This document shows, piece by piece, positions 17,240-27,607 of a stretch of DNA of 44,976 nt; the stretch's first letter is position 1; each line of letters begins with the position of its first letter. The position numbers and the translations under genes are program-made. The notes beneath the pieces are model-generated. The model searched no databases, was not told where the DNA came from, and saw nothing but the letters and a program-made list of their open reading frames with translations. Origin of the DNA: Membranihabitans marinus (GTDB taxonomy: Bacteria; Bacteroidota; Bacteroidia; Chitinophagales; Saprospiraceae); assembly GCF_019802045.1 (NCBI RefSeq), contig NZ_JAHVHU010000024.1:1-44976 (forward strand). The letters are read 5' to 3'.

Positions 17240-19132
17240 ATGCTTAGAAAAGTACGGATAGTAATATTGATAATTTTTATTTCTAGTCAAATTAGCCTTT
17301 TTTCTCAATTTAATTCTTATCCATTTTCAGAAGTCTCTCTGGAAACCCTGGAAGATTTTGCCAATGTGACGGAAAGTTGGATCAAGGTGAAAGACGTGTA
17401 TTTTGACCTGAATGGTGAGGGGGAGATGGTCATTGAAGAGGGTACTGGTGTGTTATTGAATACCAGAGGAGAGAAATGGGTGAGTAATTTATTGACAAAT
17501 TTTGAGCACGAAGACATCGAGATCGAATTGGATTTTATGATGGCGAAAGGATCCAATGCTGGGATATTTTTACAGGGGCGGTATGAAATTCAAATGTATG
17601 ATTCCTGGCTTGAAACCACCCCTCAGCACTCAGATAATGGTGGAATTTACCAGCGTTGGAATGAAAATGCTGCAAAGGGTAAAAAAGGTTTTCACGGAAA
17701 CCCGCCTATCATCAATGCAAGTAAGGCTCCAGGGTTGTGGCAAAATTTAAGGATTTTATTTCAAGCTCCCCGGTTTGATGAGGCGGGGAATAAAATTAAA
17801 AATGGAGTATTTCGAGAAGTATATCTCAATGAGGTGCTTGTGCAAAACAATATTGAGGTAACTGGACCTACCAGAGATGCTAAATTTAAGGAGGAAAGTA
17901 GTTTTGGGCCGATAATGTTCCAGGGAGATCATGGAATATTTGCACTTAAAAATATCAAATATAAACTATATCAATCAGAGAATATTACTTTGACAGATAT
18001 GGTCCTCAGTTCCTACGATAGTATTGCCTCCATCCGTGATTTTGATACCAGACCCGAATTATATCAACGAAATATTGATCTATTGGATCATAGTGTTCCT
18101 TCAAAGGTTGATGATTTTGGAGGTGTGATAAAAGGGAAAATCCATGTCCCGAAGTCTGGTGATTATTATTTTAATTTAATGTTAGCGTGGATTCCGGATG
18201 ACGGACCTGATGGCCCCAACGGAGGTGGACAACTTGTGATTGGTGATACGTGTGTTATTTCAATGGATGGGTCCAGACGAAATGGTTATGGGACCATTAA
18301 TTTGGAGCCTGGTTCTTATGATTTGAATTTGAAATATTATAAAAGTTTCAGATATGGTTATGCCTATAAAAATGATCTACTTCTTGGTGTGGAAGGTCCT
18401 CAAATCTCATTTTCCCATTTAAACGCGCCAGTAAACTTTAACGTTGATCATTCTTATAATAAGATTATACGAAAAAGTAAAGGGGAAATAGTAACGCAAC
18501 GTGGTTTTTACAATGATGAAGGTGATGTGAAAACACATGCTGTCGCAGTAGGTTTTCCAGGGGGTGTGAGTTACTCCTATGACTTGGATGAAGGTAAACT
18601 TTTGTCTGTTTGGCACGGTGGTTTTATCAACGCCACGGGAATGTGGAATCATAGAGGATCTACCCAATTGATGATTCCGAATGGGAGCGTTATTGGGTTG
18701 GATTTAGTAGGTACTTTTAGGAAGAAGTCTGACATTGCTTCAAATCAAACGATGGATGAAGTAAATGTTCCAGATTATTTGGGGTATAAAGTAGGGACTG
18801 ATGATCTTCCGATATATAAGTATGCTATGGATGAGGGTATTTTGTTTGATCGAATTCGGTATTTAGAAAAGGGAAGAGGATTGCGAAGGGAGATTGTTTT
18901 TGAAAACTATCCGGACAACCAACATTTCGATTTTATGATCACTTCTCAAAAAAGTTTTAAAAAACTACCTAATGGCCTATATATGGTCGGCGACAAAGAT
19001 TATTACATCCAATTTGATAATGGTATTGTTCCAAAATTAATGGAAAAGAATAACGGTACTGTAGAGGTGATTTTGCCAACGAACTCTTCTGATGAGGGAG
19101 AAAAAGTGGTCGGGTATTCGATAATTTGGTAA
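17240..19132 (+). CDS. Exported DUF1080 (3-keto-disaccharide hydrolase fold) plus PA14-like protein
   Basis: About 630 residues with a signal peptide (VRIVILIIFISSQISLFSQ). The first 240 residues are a DUF1080 jelly-roll, recognisable from SNAGIFLQGRYEIQMYDSW, GGIYQRW, PGLWQNLRILFQAPRFDE and GPIMFQGDHGIFALKNIKYK. DUF1080 proteins are annotated as 3-keto-glycoside/disaccharide hydrolases, also as 'family 16 glycoside hydrolase'. A PA14-like sugar-binding segment follows (GKIHVPKSGDYYFNLMLAWI, GSYDLNLKYYKSF, about 285-390). A C-terminal domain (about 400-630, AVAVGFPGGVSYSYDLDEGK, LSVWHGGF) is of the type found with membrane-bound dehydrogenases. ATG 17240 gives a better signal peptide than GTG 17219. 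The next gene starts one base after the stop, so the two are translationally linked. Periplasmic cleavage of an oxidised glycoside is inferred. Confidence 0.88.
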   Translation: MLRKVRIVILIIFISSQISLFSQFNSYPFSEVSLETLEDFANVTESWIKVKDVYFDLNGEGEMVIEEGTGVLLNTRGEKWVSNLLTNFEHEDIEIELDFMMAKGSNAGIFLQGRYEIQMYDSWLETTPQHSDNGGIYQRWNENAAKGKKGFHGNPPIINASKAPGLWQNLRILFQAPRFDEAGNKIKNGVFREVYLNEVLVQNNIEVTGPTRDAKFKEESSFGPIMFQGDHGIFALKNIKYKLYQSENITLTDMVLSSYDSIASIRDFDTRPELYQRNIDLLDHSVPSKVDDFGGVIKGKIHVPKSGDYYFNLMLAWIPDDGPDGPNGGGQLVIGDTCVISMDGSRRNGYGTINLEPGSYDLNLKYYKSFRYGYAYKNDLLLGVEGPQISFSHLNAPVNFNVDHSYNKIIRKSKGEIVTQRGFYNDEGDVKTHAVAVGFPGGVSYSYDLDEGKLLSVWHGGFINATGMWNHRGSTQLMIPNGSVIGLDLVGTFRKKSDIASNQTMDEVNVPDYLGYKVGTDDLPIYKYAMDEGILFDRIRYLEKGRGLRREIVFENYPDNQHFDFMITSQKSFKKLPNGLYMVGDKDYYIQFDNGIVPKLMEKNNGTVEVILPTNSSDEGEKVVGYSIIW

Positions 19133-19133
19133 A

Positions 19134-21218
19134 ATGAATAGAATGAAGATTATTAGTTCCTCTACTATGAGTAAATTTATTTATTTGATCGCACTTATGT
19201 GGTCGTATTCTCCCCATTCTTTCACACAGTCGTTTGGATCCGTTGCACAAAGCGAGGAGGATTATTTTGAAATAATTGATATCCCAATTCCGGAGGATGT
19301 ACTACTGGAAGTTGGCGGAATGACCAATCTTCCGAATGGAAATATTGCCATTTGCACCAGAAGGGGCGAAGTGTGGGTGGTGTCTAATACTGAAAATTAT
19401 AAACCAACATTTAAACGTTATGCCCATGGATTGCATGAGCCATTGGGTATTGCCTATAAAGGTGGGGCGCTATATGTAGCTCAAAGAGGTGAACTGACTC
19501 GATTGGTTGATAGAAATGTAGATGGTATCGCTGATCTTTATGAAAAAGTTACCTCCTGGCCGCTCTCCGGTAATTATCATGAATATTCCTATGGTCCTGC
19601 ATTGCTTCCAAATGGGAATTTCATGGTTACCTTGAACCTGGGATGGGTTGATCGATTAGGTCGTATGGAAAGTTTAGTGCCATGGAGAGGGTGGGTAGTC
19701 GAAGTTACTCCTTACGGAAAGATTATACCTTACGCAACCGGATTGCGATCTCCCGCCGGATATTGGGTAAATGATCAAGGCGAGTTCTTTTATTCTGAAA
19801 ACCAGGGTGATTGGGTAGGATCTGGTCGTATATCGCATGTACAAAAAGGAGATTTCCTGGGGAATCCGAAAGGGTTGAAATGGGCGAATGTATCCGGTTT
19901 ATCTTTGGATTTGAAACCAGAAGAAGTTCCGGACACAGAGGAATCGATGGTGAAGGTTGCCCAAGAGGTGCCCGAACTCAGGTTGCCCGCCGTATGGCTG
20001 CCACATGGTATTATGGGATCTTCTACTGCAGGATTTTTATTTGATGATACTGAAGGGAATTTTGGGCCTTTTGCTGGCCACATATTTATCGGAGATCAGG
20101 GGCAGAGTAAGATTATGCGAATGGATATGGAGTTAGTAAATGGTGAATATCAGGGTGTCATATTCCCTTTTATGGAGGGGTTCTCATCCGGTGTATTTAG
20201 AATGATATGGGGGAGCGATGCTTCTATGTTGGTCGGGATGACGAGTAGAGGATGGTCTTCCACAGGAGGGGAGTCGTATGGACTGCAAAAGGTAATTTGG
20301 AAAGGAAGCGTACCTTTTGAAATGAAAACTGTCAAAGCTAACCCCGACGGCTTTCTTATTGAATTTACGCAACCCGTTGACAGAGGCCTGGCAGCTGATC
20401 TCAGCTCATATGAAATCACAAATTTTAATTACAAATATCGGGCGCGTTACGGTAGCCCTGTAATAGAGAAAGGATCCTGTCCTATCCGATCTGTCAATAT
20501 CTCTGATGATGGACTAAAGGTTAATGTTGTGGTAGATAGTCTGAAATTGGGTTATATCCATGAGATAAAAATTCATGATGTGGTATCCTATGCTGGAAAA
20601 TCGCTCTTGCATAATGTTGGATATTACACATTAAATAATATCCCTGAAGATAAGAAGGAAAAGGCTGATCATAAAAAGGGAAGCGCCGACATGCGCCATT
20701 TAAAGCGATCTAATGTTAAAATGGCATCCACGGTGAAAAAAGAAACAACAAAGGAAGTCAAATCTCAAGCCCAATTTAAATCAAATGCACTAAAAGATAT
20801 TAGTAATAAAAGAGTAACTAATGTACCGGAGCATTGGAATGGACATATTGATCAAACCATGGTAATCGGTACAAAACCAGGGCTAAAATACGATATCGAA
20901 AGAATGACCTTTAAGGCAGGAAGCAGGGTAAGACTGGTTTTTCAAAACAATGATGATATGCTTCACAACTTGGTCATTGTGTTGCCTGGTTCTGCCATTG
21001 AGGTTGGAGAAATGGCGTTAAAACTAGGACTAGATGGCCAGGGTATGAACTATATTCCCGATTCCGATAAAGTTTTGTTCTATACTCATTTGTTGGAGCC
21101 AAATAAGTCAGAGACCATTTATTTTAGAGTGCCTGAGAAGCCTGGTGAATATGAATATGTGTGCACGGTTCCTGGGCATTACTATGCGATGCGTGGAATC
21201 ATAAAAATCATAGAATAA
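19134..21218 (+). CDS. Beta-propeller dehydrogenase-like protein with C-terminal azurin-type cupredoxin domain
   Basis: 694 residues, exported. Residues about 45-400 form a glucose/sorbosone-dehydrogenase-like propeller (VGGMTNLPNGNIAICTRRGE, GLRSPAGYWVNDQGEFFYSE, GHIFIGDQGQSKIMRM). An Ig/CopC-like segment (about 400-505) and a Lys-rich linker (about 510-560) follow. The last 120 residues are a cupredoxin with type-1 copper ligands His611 (DMLHNLVIV), Cys677, His682 and Met686 (CTVPGHYYAM). The Cys+5 His and Cys+9 Met spacing is that of azurin. Related propeller proteins often end in cytochrome c, so here copper probably takes the electron-transfer role (inference). The gene follows the DUF1080 gene by one base; the two products probably act on the same periplasmic substrate, oxidation and cleavage. 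Confidence 0.88.
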   Translation: MNRMKIISSSTMSKFIYLIALMWSYSPHSFTQSFGSVAQSEEDYFEIIDIPIPEDVLLEVGGMTNLPNGNIAICTRRGEVWVVSNTENYKPTFKRYAHGLHEPLGIAYKGGALYVAQRGELTRLVDRNVDGIADLYEKVTSWPLSGNYHEYSYGPALLPNGNFMVTLNLGWVDRLGRMESLVPWRGWVVEVTPYGKIIPYATGLRSPAGYWVNDQGEFFYSENQGDWVGSGRISHVQKGDFLGNPKGLKWANVSGLSLDLKPEEVPDTEESMVKVAQEVPELRLPAVWLPHGIMGSSTAGFLFDDTEGNFGPFAGHIFIGDQGQSKIMRMDMELVNGEYQGVIFPFMEGFSSGVFRMIWGSDASMLVGMTSRGWSSTGGESYGLQKVIWKGSVPFEMKTVKANPDGFLIEFTQPVDRGLAADLSSYEITNFNYKYRARYGSPVIEKGSCPIRSVNISDDGLKVNVVVDSLKLGYIHEIKIHDVVSYAGKSLLHNVGYYTLNNIPEDKKEKADHKKGSADMRHLKRSNVKMASTVKKETTKEVKSQAQFKSNALKDISNKRVTNVPEHWNGHIDQTMVIGTKPGLKYDIERMTFKAGSRVRLVFQNNDDMLHNLVIVLPGSAIEVGEMALKLGLDGQGMNYIPDSDKVLFYTHLLEPNKSETIYFRVPEKPGEYEYVCTVPGHYYAMRGIIKIIE

Positions 21219-21660
21219 AAGACTATTGATTGGTCGACTAGGGTTGATCTTAGTGTTTTAAAATTAAGAATTGCAACATCTATTATATATGGTCATCATT
21301 AATTATGGAACACTGTTAAGAAAGACGATAATTAAGGTCTGATTGAATCAATCGTTCAGCGATGTGCAAAGTTACTAGCGCATTAGTATTTCTTATAGGA
21401 TATTGAAGAAAAACATCAAGTAGAATGGAGGTCGTGTTGTGATATTTTTAGCTTTTCAGAGCTATTAAATTAGTTGGAGTGTGTTTTATTTCAAATCAAG
21501 TTGATATTGCTCATTTCGTAAATCTGAAAGAATCCCTCAAAGAGCAACCTGAGTGAGGAGGTAAATTTATTCAGTGAGCTATGCATTGACCCTTTCCTTG
21601 CTTTACTATAAACGAAAAAGATATTGTACTTTTACTGGCATCGTTCGAAACCGGGCCTCT
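21219..21660. other. Intergenic region before GH95
   Basis: No gene or remnant was recognised. A strong GAGGAGGT Shine-Dalgarno-like run at about 21555 precedes an in-frame GTG at 21574. A TACTTTTA near 21628 is one base off the Bacteroidota -7 consensus TAnnTTTG and would start a transcript about 25 bases before the ATG at 21661. The promoter is a weak suggestion only. Confidence 0.3.
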
Positions 21661-24252
21661 ATGAAAGCATTCAATTTTCTCATTCTCTTTTTTTTCTTTG
21701 GAAATTCCCTAGTAAGTCAAGAAAACCTGCTCCGCTTGCACTACGACGAGCCCGCCGAGACCTGGACCGAGGCACTCCCCATAGGCAATGGTTATATGGG
21801 CGCTATGATCTTCGGAGATCCGGACGAGGAACGTATCCAGCTAAATGAAACAACCCTTTATTCCGGTGATCCGCATACCAACTACACGGGCATCAATGTG
21901 CGCAAGAAATACCCCGAAGTGATGGTGCTTCTGAGTGATGGAAAATATGCAGAAGCACAATCTATGATCCAAAATAATTGGCTGGGGCGAGCTCAAGAGT
22001 GTTATCAGCCCATGAGTGACCTGTGGATCGATATGGACCCTCATGGACCGATTACCGACTATGAACGATCACTGGACATTTCCCGGGCAGTTGCAACTGT
22101 GAGGTACAAAGTGGGTGAAACTGAATACAGCAGGGAAGTCTTCGCCAGCTATCCTGATCGTGTGATTGTGATCCGGATGGAAGCTAGTGGCCCAGGAACT
22201 TTGGATGGAAAAGTTTCACTTTCCACACCCCATACCCCGACGATGAAAGTGTCCAGTCAGGAGGACGATCTTGTGCTCGATGGCCAGGCTCCTGGTTTCG
22301 TATTACGCAGACCCCTGGAAACCGTTGAAAAGCTGGTGGATCAACGAAAATATCCAGAGATTTACAATATGGATGGAACTCGTAAAACTTTTGCTAAACA
22401 GGTGCTGTATGGCAAAGAAACAACTGGACTTGGGATGTATTTTCAGACTCGCATCAGGTATGAGAACAGTGGTGGTGACGTAAAAATAGAAAACGGGAAA
22501 ATCATAGTAGATGGAGTTAATGCATTGACTCTCTTTGTGACCGCAGCCACGAGCTATACCAATTTCCAGGAAAGTCCGGCGTTGCATCCGGACTTGCCCG
22601 AAAAAAGGACATTAGAGCAGTTGGGTCAATGCAGCTTGTACAGCTATGATGAACTTTTCACTCGGCACGTGGCGGACTATAAGCAACTCTTTGACCGGGT
22701 GCAAATTTCGCTAGATCAACCCACAGATCAATCGCAGTTAACGACCGATCAGCGGATATTGAAATATGCAGAAGGTGGTGATGAAGACCTGGTCACCTTG
22801 TTTTTTCAGTACGGACGATATCTTATGATCGCCGGTTCCAGAGAAGGCGGACAACCGCTCAACCTGCAAGGAATATGGAATGAAAAGGTTATCCCTCCCT
22901 GGGCCAGCGCATACACCATGAATATTAATCTGGAGATGAACTATTGGCCAGCAGAGGTAACCAATCTTTCGGAATGTGTCGAACCACTGTTCAAAGCGGT
23001 GAAAGAGTTGTCTGTGAATGGCAAGGAAGCCGCCTGGCGGATCTTCGGCAATCAAGGATGGATGGGCAATCACAATATGAGCATTTGGCGACAGGCCGAC
23101 CCCGTGGATAGTTGTCCCTGTTCCTTCTGGCCCATGGTAGCCGGGTGGTTAACGAGCCATTTTTGGGAGCATTATCTATATACGACAGATAAATATTTCC
23201 TGAAGGAGGAAGTGTTCCCATTGTTAAAAGGAGCTGTTCTTTTCTACAAGGATTGGTTGGTGCCCAATGACCTCGGTTACCTGGTTACCCCGGTGGGACA
23301 TTCCCCCGAACAAGGTTTTAAATATGGTAATGGTAACACATCCACCCATAGTCCCGGACCTACCATGGATATGGCCATTATCCGGGAAAGTTTTACCCGG
23401 TATCTGGAAGCCCTGGATATACTGGATATCGACGATCACTATGCCAGTGAAGTTCGTCAAAAATTAAAGAAATTACTCCCATATCAAATCGGGGCATTCG
23501 GTCAGTTGCAGGAATGGCAGTTTGACTTTGAAGACCAGGATATCCATCATCGACATATTTCGCACTTATATCCATTTCATCCCGGGAATCAGATCACACC
23601 AGTATCCGAACCGGAATTGACAAAATCTGTACTTCGCGTCTTGGAACGGCGAGGGGATCAGGCCACCGGTTGGTCGATGGGGTGGAAGGTGAATATGTGG
23701 GCGAGACTTTACAATGGAAATAAATCCCTTGAAATCCTGTCCAAGCTCATCCATCTGGTTAAGGAAAATGACAACCGCTTTAACGGGTCTGGCAGCTATC
23801 CCAATATGTTTGATGCTCACCCTCCGTTTCAGATCGATGGAAACTTTGGGGCGACAGCGGGTATTGCAGAAATGTTGCTCCAATCCCATGATGGATATGT
23901 TCATTTGTTACCTGCATTGCCGGATGCATGGACGGAAGGAAGTGTGTCCGGATTGCGTGCCCGGGGAGGTTTTGAAGTAGGCGTGTCATGGGAAAATGGC
24001 ACACTGGAATCTGCTTCTATTCAGTGTGATAGAGGAGGTACCCTACCCATTAAAAGCCCCGTACCGTTGAATATCACCGGGGGAAATTTTTTGGTTCAAT
24101 CCACAGAAAATTCCTATCTTCAACCCATGCATGCCGGAAATCATTTGAATCATAGTACTGTCGATTTGCCGGAATTCCATCCAAAAGAAATGTACACCTA
24201 TTACATTAATACGAAAGTGGGGGATATCCTCTATTTAGCATCAAGAAAGTGA
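21661..24252 (+). CDS. GH95 family glycoside hydrolase (alpha-L-fucosidase/alpha-L-galactosidase)
   Basis: 863 residues, exported ([20 protein letters not shown] signal). It matches GH95 end to end: N-terminal beta-sandwich ([32 protein letters not shown]), then an (alpha/alpha)6 barrel. Catalytic equivalents of Bifidobacterium AfcA can be placed: Asn421 and Asn423 in [13 protein letters not shown], the acid Glu550 in VGHSPEQG, and Asp726 in [15 protein letters not shown]. The family inverts alpha-1,2-L-fucosides, and some members cleave alpha-L-galactosides. The preferred sugar is not decidable here. An upstream GTG (21574) has a better ribosome-binding sequence but would bury the signal peptide behind 29 basic residues, so ATG 21661 is chosen. 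The GH43 gene overlaps or follows immediately. Confidence 0.95.
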   Translation: MKAFNFLILFFFFGNSLVSQENLLRLHYDEPAETWTEALPIGNGYMGAMIFGDPDEERIQLNETTLYSGDPHTNYTGINVRKKYPEVMVLLSDGKYAEAQSMIQNNWLGRAQECYQPMSDLWIDMDPHGPITDYERSLDISRAVATVRYKVGETEYSREVFASYPDRVIVIRMEASGPGTLDGKVSLSTPHTPTMKVSSQEDDLVLDGQAPGFVLRRPLETVEKLVDQRKYPEIYNMDGTRKTFAKQVLYGKETTGLGMYFQTRIRYENSGGDVKIENGKIIVDGVNALTLFVTAATSYTNFQESPALHPDLPEKRTLEQLGQCSLYSYDELFTRHVADYKQLFDRVQISLDQPTDQSQLTTDQRILKYAEGGDEDLVTLFFQYGRYLMIAGSREGGQPLNLQGIWNEKVIPPWASAYTMNINLEMNYWPAEVTNLSECVEPLFKAVKELSVNGKEAAWRIFGNQGWMGNHNMSIWRQADPVDSCPCSFWPMVAGWLTSHFWEHYLYTTDKYFLKEEVFPLLKGAVLFYKDWLVPNDLGYLVTPVGHSPEQGFKYGNGNTSTHSPGPTMDMAIIRESFTRYLEALDILDIDDHYASEVRQKLKKLLPYQIGAFGQLQEWQFDFEDQDIHHRHISHLYPFHPGNQITPVSEPELTKSVLRVLERRGDQATGWSMGWKVNMWARLYNGNKSLEILSKLIHLVKENDNRFNGSGSYPNMFDAHPPFQIDGNFGATAGIAEMLLQSHDGYVHLLPALPDAWTEGSVSGLRARGGFEVGVSWENGTLESASIQCDRGGTLPIKSPVPLNITGGNFLVQSTENSYLQPMHAGNHLNHSTVDLPEFHPKEMYTYYINTKVGDILYLASRK

Positions 24253-24281
24253 TAAACCTGAATTACAATCCAGACCTATTT

Positions 24282-25319
24282 ATGATCACCTCATTGCGTT
24301 TCATTCTTCTTACGATGATGGGGCTGTTGGTGACCAATCCATCATTTACTCAAAACACCACCTTTACCAATCCGATCCTCCCTTCCGGAGCTGATCCGTA
24401 CAGTACCTGGCACGACGGGTATTACTATTATACCCATACGGTCGGGGACCGACTGATTCTTTGGAAGACGGATAATCTGGCGAACTTGAGCTCCGCGGAA
24501 AAACGGACCATCTGGGTGCCTCCATCGGGTGAAATGTTTTCTAAAAATATTTGGGCACCTGAATTTCATTTTATCGAAGGTCGCTGGTATGTGTATTTCG
24601 CAGCAGATGATGGGGATAATAACAACCACCGGATGTACGTAATGGAGAATAAATCGGAAGATCCGTTTCAGGGCGATTGGGAATTCAAGGGGAAAGTCGG
24701 CACCCATCTGGATCGATGGGCGATCGATGGGAATGTGTTTACATACAAGGATCAACTCTATATGATTTGGTCCGGATGGCCAGGCAATGAGAATGGACAG
24801 CAAAATATTTATATTGCGGAAATGGAAAATCCCTGGACGATTCGTGGAATCAGAGTATTAATCTCAGAACCGGATTTTCCTTGGGAAAAGCAAGGGGATC
24901 TGACCAATGATCCGAATACCTTGCACCTGAATGTGAATGAAGGACCACAATTTTTAACACACGATGAACGGGTGTTTATCGTGTATTCAGCCAGTGCCTG
25001 TTGGACAGATTACTACAGTCTGGGGTTGCTGAGTTTTGATGGATCAGGAGATCTGATGGATCCGTCGGCCTGGACAAAGTCACCGCAACCGATCTTCAAG
25101 CAGTCCCTGGAAAACGGTGTTTACGGCCCGGGACACAATTCGTTTTTTAAATCGCCTGATGGCTCCGAGGATTGGATCTTGTATCATGCGAATTCCAATC
25201 CCGGGGAGGGATGTGGACATAAAAGATCACCCCGCATGCAAAAAATTGAATGGAATACGGATGGTACGCCCCACCTCGGCGTTCCGGTGTCCGAAAACAC
25301 GGTGTTGAAGATACCTTGA
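24282..25319 (+). CDS. GH43-like five-bladed propeller glycosidase (arabinofuranosidase/xylosidase type)
   Basis: About 345 residues with signal peptide (SLRFILLTMMGLLVTNPSFT). The GH43 catalytic triad can be read in order: general base Asp38 (SGADPYST), pKa-modulating Asp149 (RWAIDGNVF) and general acid Glu220 (VNEGPQFLTHD). Other family landmarks are NIWAPEFHFIEGRWYVYFAA and GHNSFFKSPDG. It likely removes arabinofuranosyl or xylosyl residues from oligosaccharides in the periplasm. A GTG at 24249 overlaps the GH95 stop by four bases (GTGA), implying translational coupling; ATG 24282 gives the cleaner signal peptide, so it is used here. The pair GH95-GH43 points to a fucosylated, pentose-containing substrate. 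Confidence 0.92.
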   Translation: MITSLRFILLTMMGLLVTNPSFTQNTTFTNPILPSGADPYSTWHDGYYYYTHTVGDRLILWKTDNLANLSSAEKRTIWVPPSGEMFSKNIWAPEFHFIEGRWYVYFAADDGDNNNHRMYVMENKSEDPFQGDWEFKGKVGTHLDRWAIDGNVFTYKDQLYMIWSGWPGNENGQQNIYIAEMENPWTIRGIRVLISEPDFPWEKQGDLTNDPNTLHLNVNEGPQFLTHDERVFIVYSASACWTDYYSLGLLSFDGSGDLMDPSAWTKSPQPIFKQSLENGVYGPGHNSFFKSPDGSEDWILYHANSNPGEGCGHKRSPRMQKIEWNTDGTPHLGVPVSENTVLKIP

Positions 25320-25467
25320 AAGTGTGGGTGTGGGTTGGTGTGAATGTGCGTGTGGTGGAAGTGCCTGTGCCGCCGCAGTGGTGAACTTGCCGGGGGAAGA
25401 ATAGCGCTTGGATAGGGTCTTACCCCTGTACGAGGTGTGGTGAAAGAAAAATAATAAGATTGTTAAA
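25320..25467. other. Short GT-rich intergenic stretch after GH43
   Basis: The stretch 25320-25380 is unusually GT-rich (repeats of GTGTGGGTGTGGGTTGGTGTG type, on the plus strand), unlike the neighbouring genes. It precedes the truncated glycosidase and its hairpin insert, so this segment may be part of the same rearrangement. Confidence 0.4.
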
Positions 25468-26298
25468 TTGAATGATCAAATGAATAGTATAATTTTAGTT
25501 TTTCTGGCGTTCCTGGGGCCTTTATTCATGCGCGGAGCGCCGAATTTTTTTTCGGATTCCGTGATATCCCTGGTTCGGTGCTGTCTGGCCGTAGGGAGGA
25601 CAGTGCAGAACCAGGACTTGTCCCCGACCCGTTCAGCTGCACTCCGACCGCAGGGAGGATTGCAGCTGAACTCCGGATGGATGCAGGATCCAGGTAACCC
25701 CGCTTCAAAAGACACTGCAAATTTCCCACAATTGGAAACCTATTTGAAAGACATCCTTGAAACCTTTGATGGTGATGAAAGAGTCCTGCTTTGGGACTTG
25801 TACAATGAACCCGGGAACAGTGGGAAAGGTAATGAGTCCATGGCTTTACTGAAAAACGTTTTTACCTGGGCTAAAGAAGTCAATCCAGCTCAGCCTGTTT
25901 CGGTCGGACTATGGAACTGGGATCTTATAGATCTGAATATTTATCAAGCGTTGCATTCCGATGTATTGACCTATCATTGTTATGAAGGACCAGATCAGCA
26001 CACACGCATCATTGAGCTACTCAAAACACATGGCTTACCCATGATATGCACCGAGTATATGGCCAGAACAAATAACAGCACATTTAAAAATTCTATGCCA
26101 ATACTTAAAGAATTCCGGGTAGGAGCTATAAATTGGGGATTGGTTAGCGGTAAAACGAACACCATTTATGCCTGGAATACTCCTATTGGAAGTGGGGAGG
26201 AGCCGGAGGTGTGGTTTCATGATATCTTCCGGAAAGATGGAACACCCTACCGCCAGGATGAGGTTGATTTGATTCAGAAATTAAATGCACAAAAATAG
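25468..26298 (+). pseudogene. 5'-truncated GH5-like glycosidase joined to REP-like DNA
   Basis: From residue about 70 on, the frame matches a clan-A (GH5-type, often labelled 1,4-beta-xylanase or cellulase) exported glycosidase: NSGWMQDPG, LLWDLYNEPGNSGKGNESM with acid/base Glu114, and LPMICTEYMAR with nucleophile Glu196. Relatives have a further 150-200 residues in front, covering the first half of the TIM barrel. Here these are replaced by a short hydrophobic start and about 100 bp of GC-rich hairpin DNA translated in frame. Both catalytic Glu residues are kept, but half the barrel is missing, so it should be inactive. The break falls exactly at NSGW. The frame starts at TTG 25468 or ATG 25480. 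Deletion mediated by the repeat is inferred. Confidence 0.75.
25569..25671. repeat. Tandem REP-like hairpin pair with conserved 11-nt loops
   Basis: Hairpin 1 (25569-25615): CCTGGTTC ... GAACCAGG continuing inward to an approximately 18-bp stem with one mismatch and some G-T pairs; loop GGCCGTAGGGA. Hairpin 2 (25631-25671): GTTCAGCTGCA ... TGCAGCTGAAC, extended by CTCC/GGAG-type pairs with one mismatch; loop GACCGCAGGGA. The loops agree at 9 of 11 positions while the stems differ but still pair. This is the pattern of REP/RAYT-type palindromes. They lie inside the truncated glycosidase frame. Confidence 0.75.
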
Positions 26299-26309
26299 AT
26301 AGGAGCCAG

Positions 26310-27575
26310 ATGCAATGTAAAACAATTAAAAATGAACCCCGTGTCATTATGGCGGGGACCTTTGATACCAAAGGGGCGGAATTTGATTACCTCCACGCTT
26401 GTCTGACGCAGCACAATCTGGATGTGATTTCTATTAACTTAGGTGTTTATAAGAGTAAGGTTGGCTTTGCCGTGCAGTATGATTCACCGATGGTCGCACA
26501 AAAAGGAGGTCGTTCTCTGGATGATCTTCATAGTTTAAACGATCGCGGTAAAGCGCTTGAGATCATGAGCACCGGAGCTGTACGTATCGTGAACGAACTG
26601 AAAAGTAGAGGAGAAAAAATGGATGGAATCATCAGCATGGGCGGCGGCGGTGGCACTTACATGGGGCTCCAGGTGATGCAGAAGGTCCCGTTTGGCGTCC
26701 CAAAATTGTGCATCAGTACCTTAGCCACCAAAGATTTATCTGCTCATATCGGGCATAAGGATATTACTTTGATGCCCTCCATTGTGGATCTGGCCGGACT
26801 AAACAGTATTAGCCGGTCTGTGATCCGGCGCGGTGCCAGTGCTTTGGCCGGGATGATCCGATCATCAAATACAGTTCGGGCAGATAAAAAGAAAAGCATT
26901 GCCATCAGTGTGTTCGGGAACACGACTAACTGTGTCGAAAAGTGTTCGGAGCTGCTGCAGGAAAAGAATTATGAGGTGTTGAGCTTTCATGCAGTGGGAT
27001 CAGGCGGTAAGACCATGGAATCCCTGATTGAGGAGGATTTCTTTGAAGGAGTATTGGATATAACCACCACGGAACTGGCTGATGAACTGTGCGGGGGCAT
27101 TTGTAGTGCCGGTCCCGATCGCTTAACGGCTGCTTCTGCTATGAACCTACCCCAGGTGGTGGCGCCGGGCTGTCTGGATATGGTTAATTTCGGTTCTATG
27201 GCCACAGTTCCCGATAAATACAAGGACAGGCAGCTCTATAGTTGGGCGCCCGATGTAACGTTGATGCGGACCAATGAAGCTGAAAATCGAGAATTGGGAA
27301 AAATCATAGCAGAAAAACTAAATAAAGCTCGGGCTCCGGTTACCATATTATTACCTTTAGGTGGTTTGTCAAAAATCGGTGGTACAGGCGAGGTATTTTA
27401 TAAACCTGAGATCGACAGGATCTTATTCGATGCCATTAAAGAAAATGTAAAGGATGCCATCACAGTCAAAGAAATTAATGAAAACATAAATACACCGGAG
27501 TTTGCAAAAATGGCTGTAAATGCTCTACTTAGCATGTTGGAATTAGAGTCAGAGATTTTGGAAGAAAATAATTAA
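26310..27575 (+). CDS. Tm-1-like ATP-binding (UPF0261) protein
   Basis: 421 cytoplasmic residues of the Tm-1-like ATP-binding/UPF0261 family, named after the tomato antiviral protein Tm-1. The N-terminal nucleotide-binding domain starts MAGTFDTKGAEFDYLHACL and contains the glycine-rich GIISMGGGGGTYMG loop. The C-terminal half shows DITTTELADELCGG and LPLGGLSKIG. A good AGGAG ribosome-binding sequence lies five bases before ATG 26310. The gene is followed after 32 bp by the TIM-barrel gene. In bacteria these two are regularly adjacent, and in some they are fused, so they probably act as one enzyme system. The reaction is not known to me. Position inside the carbohydrate block suggests sugar-acid or keto-acid catabolism, as inference. 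Confidence 0.92.
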   Translation: MQCKTIKNEPRVIMAGTFDTKGAEFDYLHACLTQHNLDVISINLGVYKSKVGFAVQYDSPMVAQKGGRSLDDLHSLNDRGKALEIMSTGAVRIVNELKSRGEKMDGIISMGGGGGTYMGLQVMQKVPFGVPKLCISTLATKDLSAHIGHKDITLMPSIVDLAGLNSISRSVIRRGASALAGMIRSSNTVRADKKKSIAISVFGNTTNCVEKCSELLQEKNYEVLSFHAVGSGGKTMESLIEEDFFEGVLDITTTELADELCGGICSAGPDRLTAASAMNLPQVVAPGCLDMVNFGSMATVPDKYKDRQLYSWAPDVTLMRTNEAENRELGKIIAEKLNKARAPVTILLPLGGLSKIGGTGEVFYKPEIDRILFDAIKENVKDAITVKEINENINTPEFAKMAVNALLSMLELESEILEENN

Positions 27576-27607
27576 TCATTTATCATTAACCATTAATAAT
27601 TAAAAAA

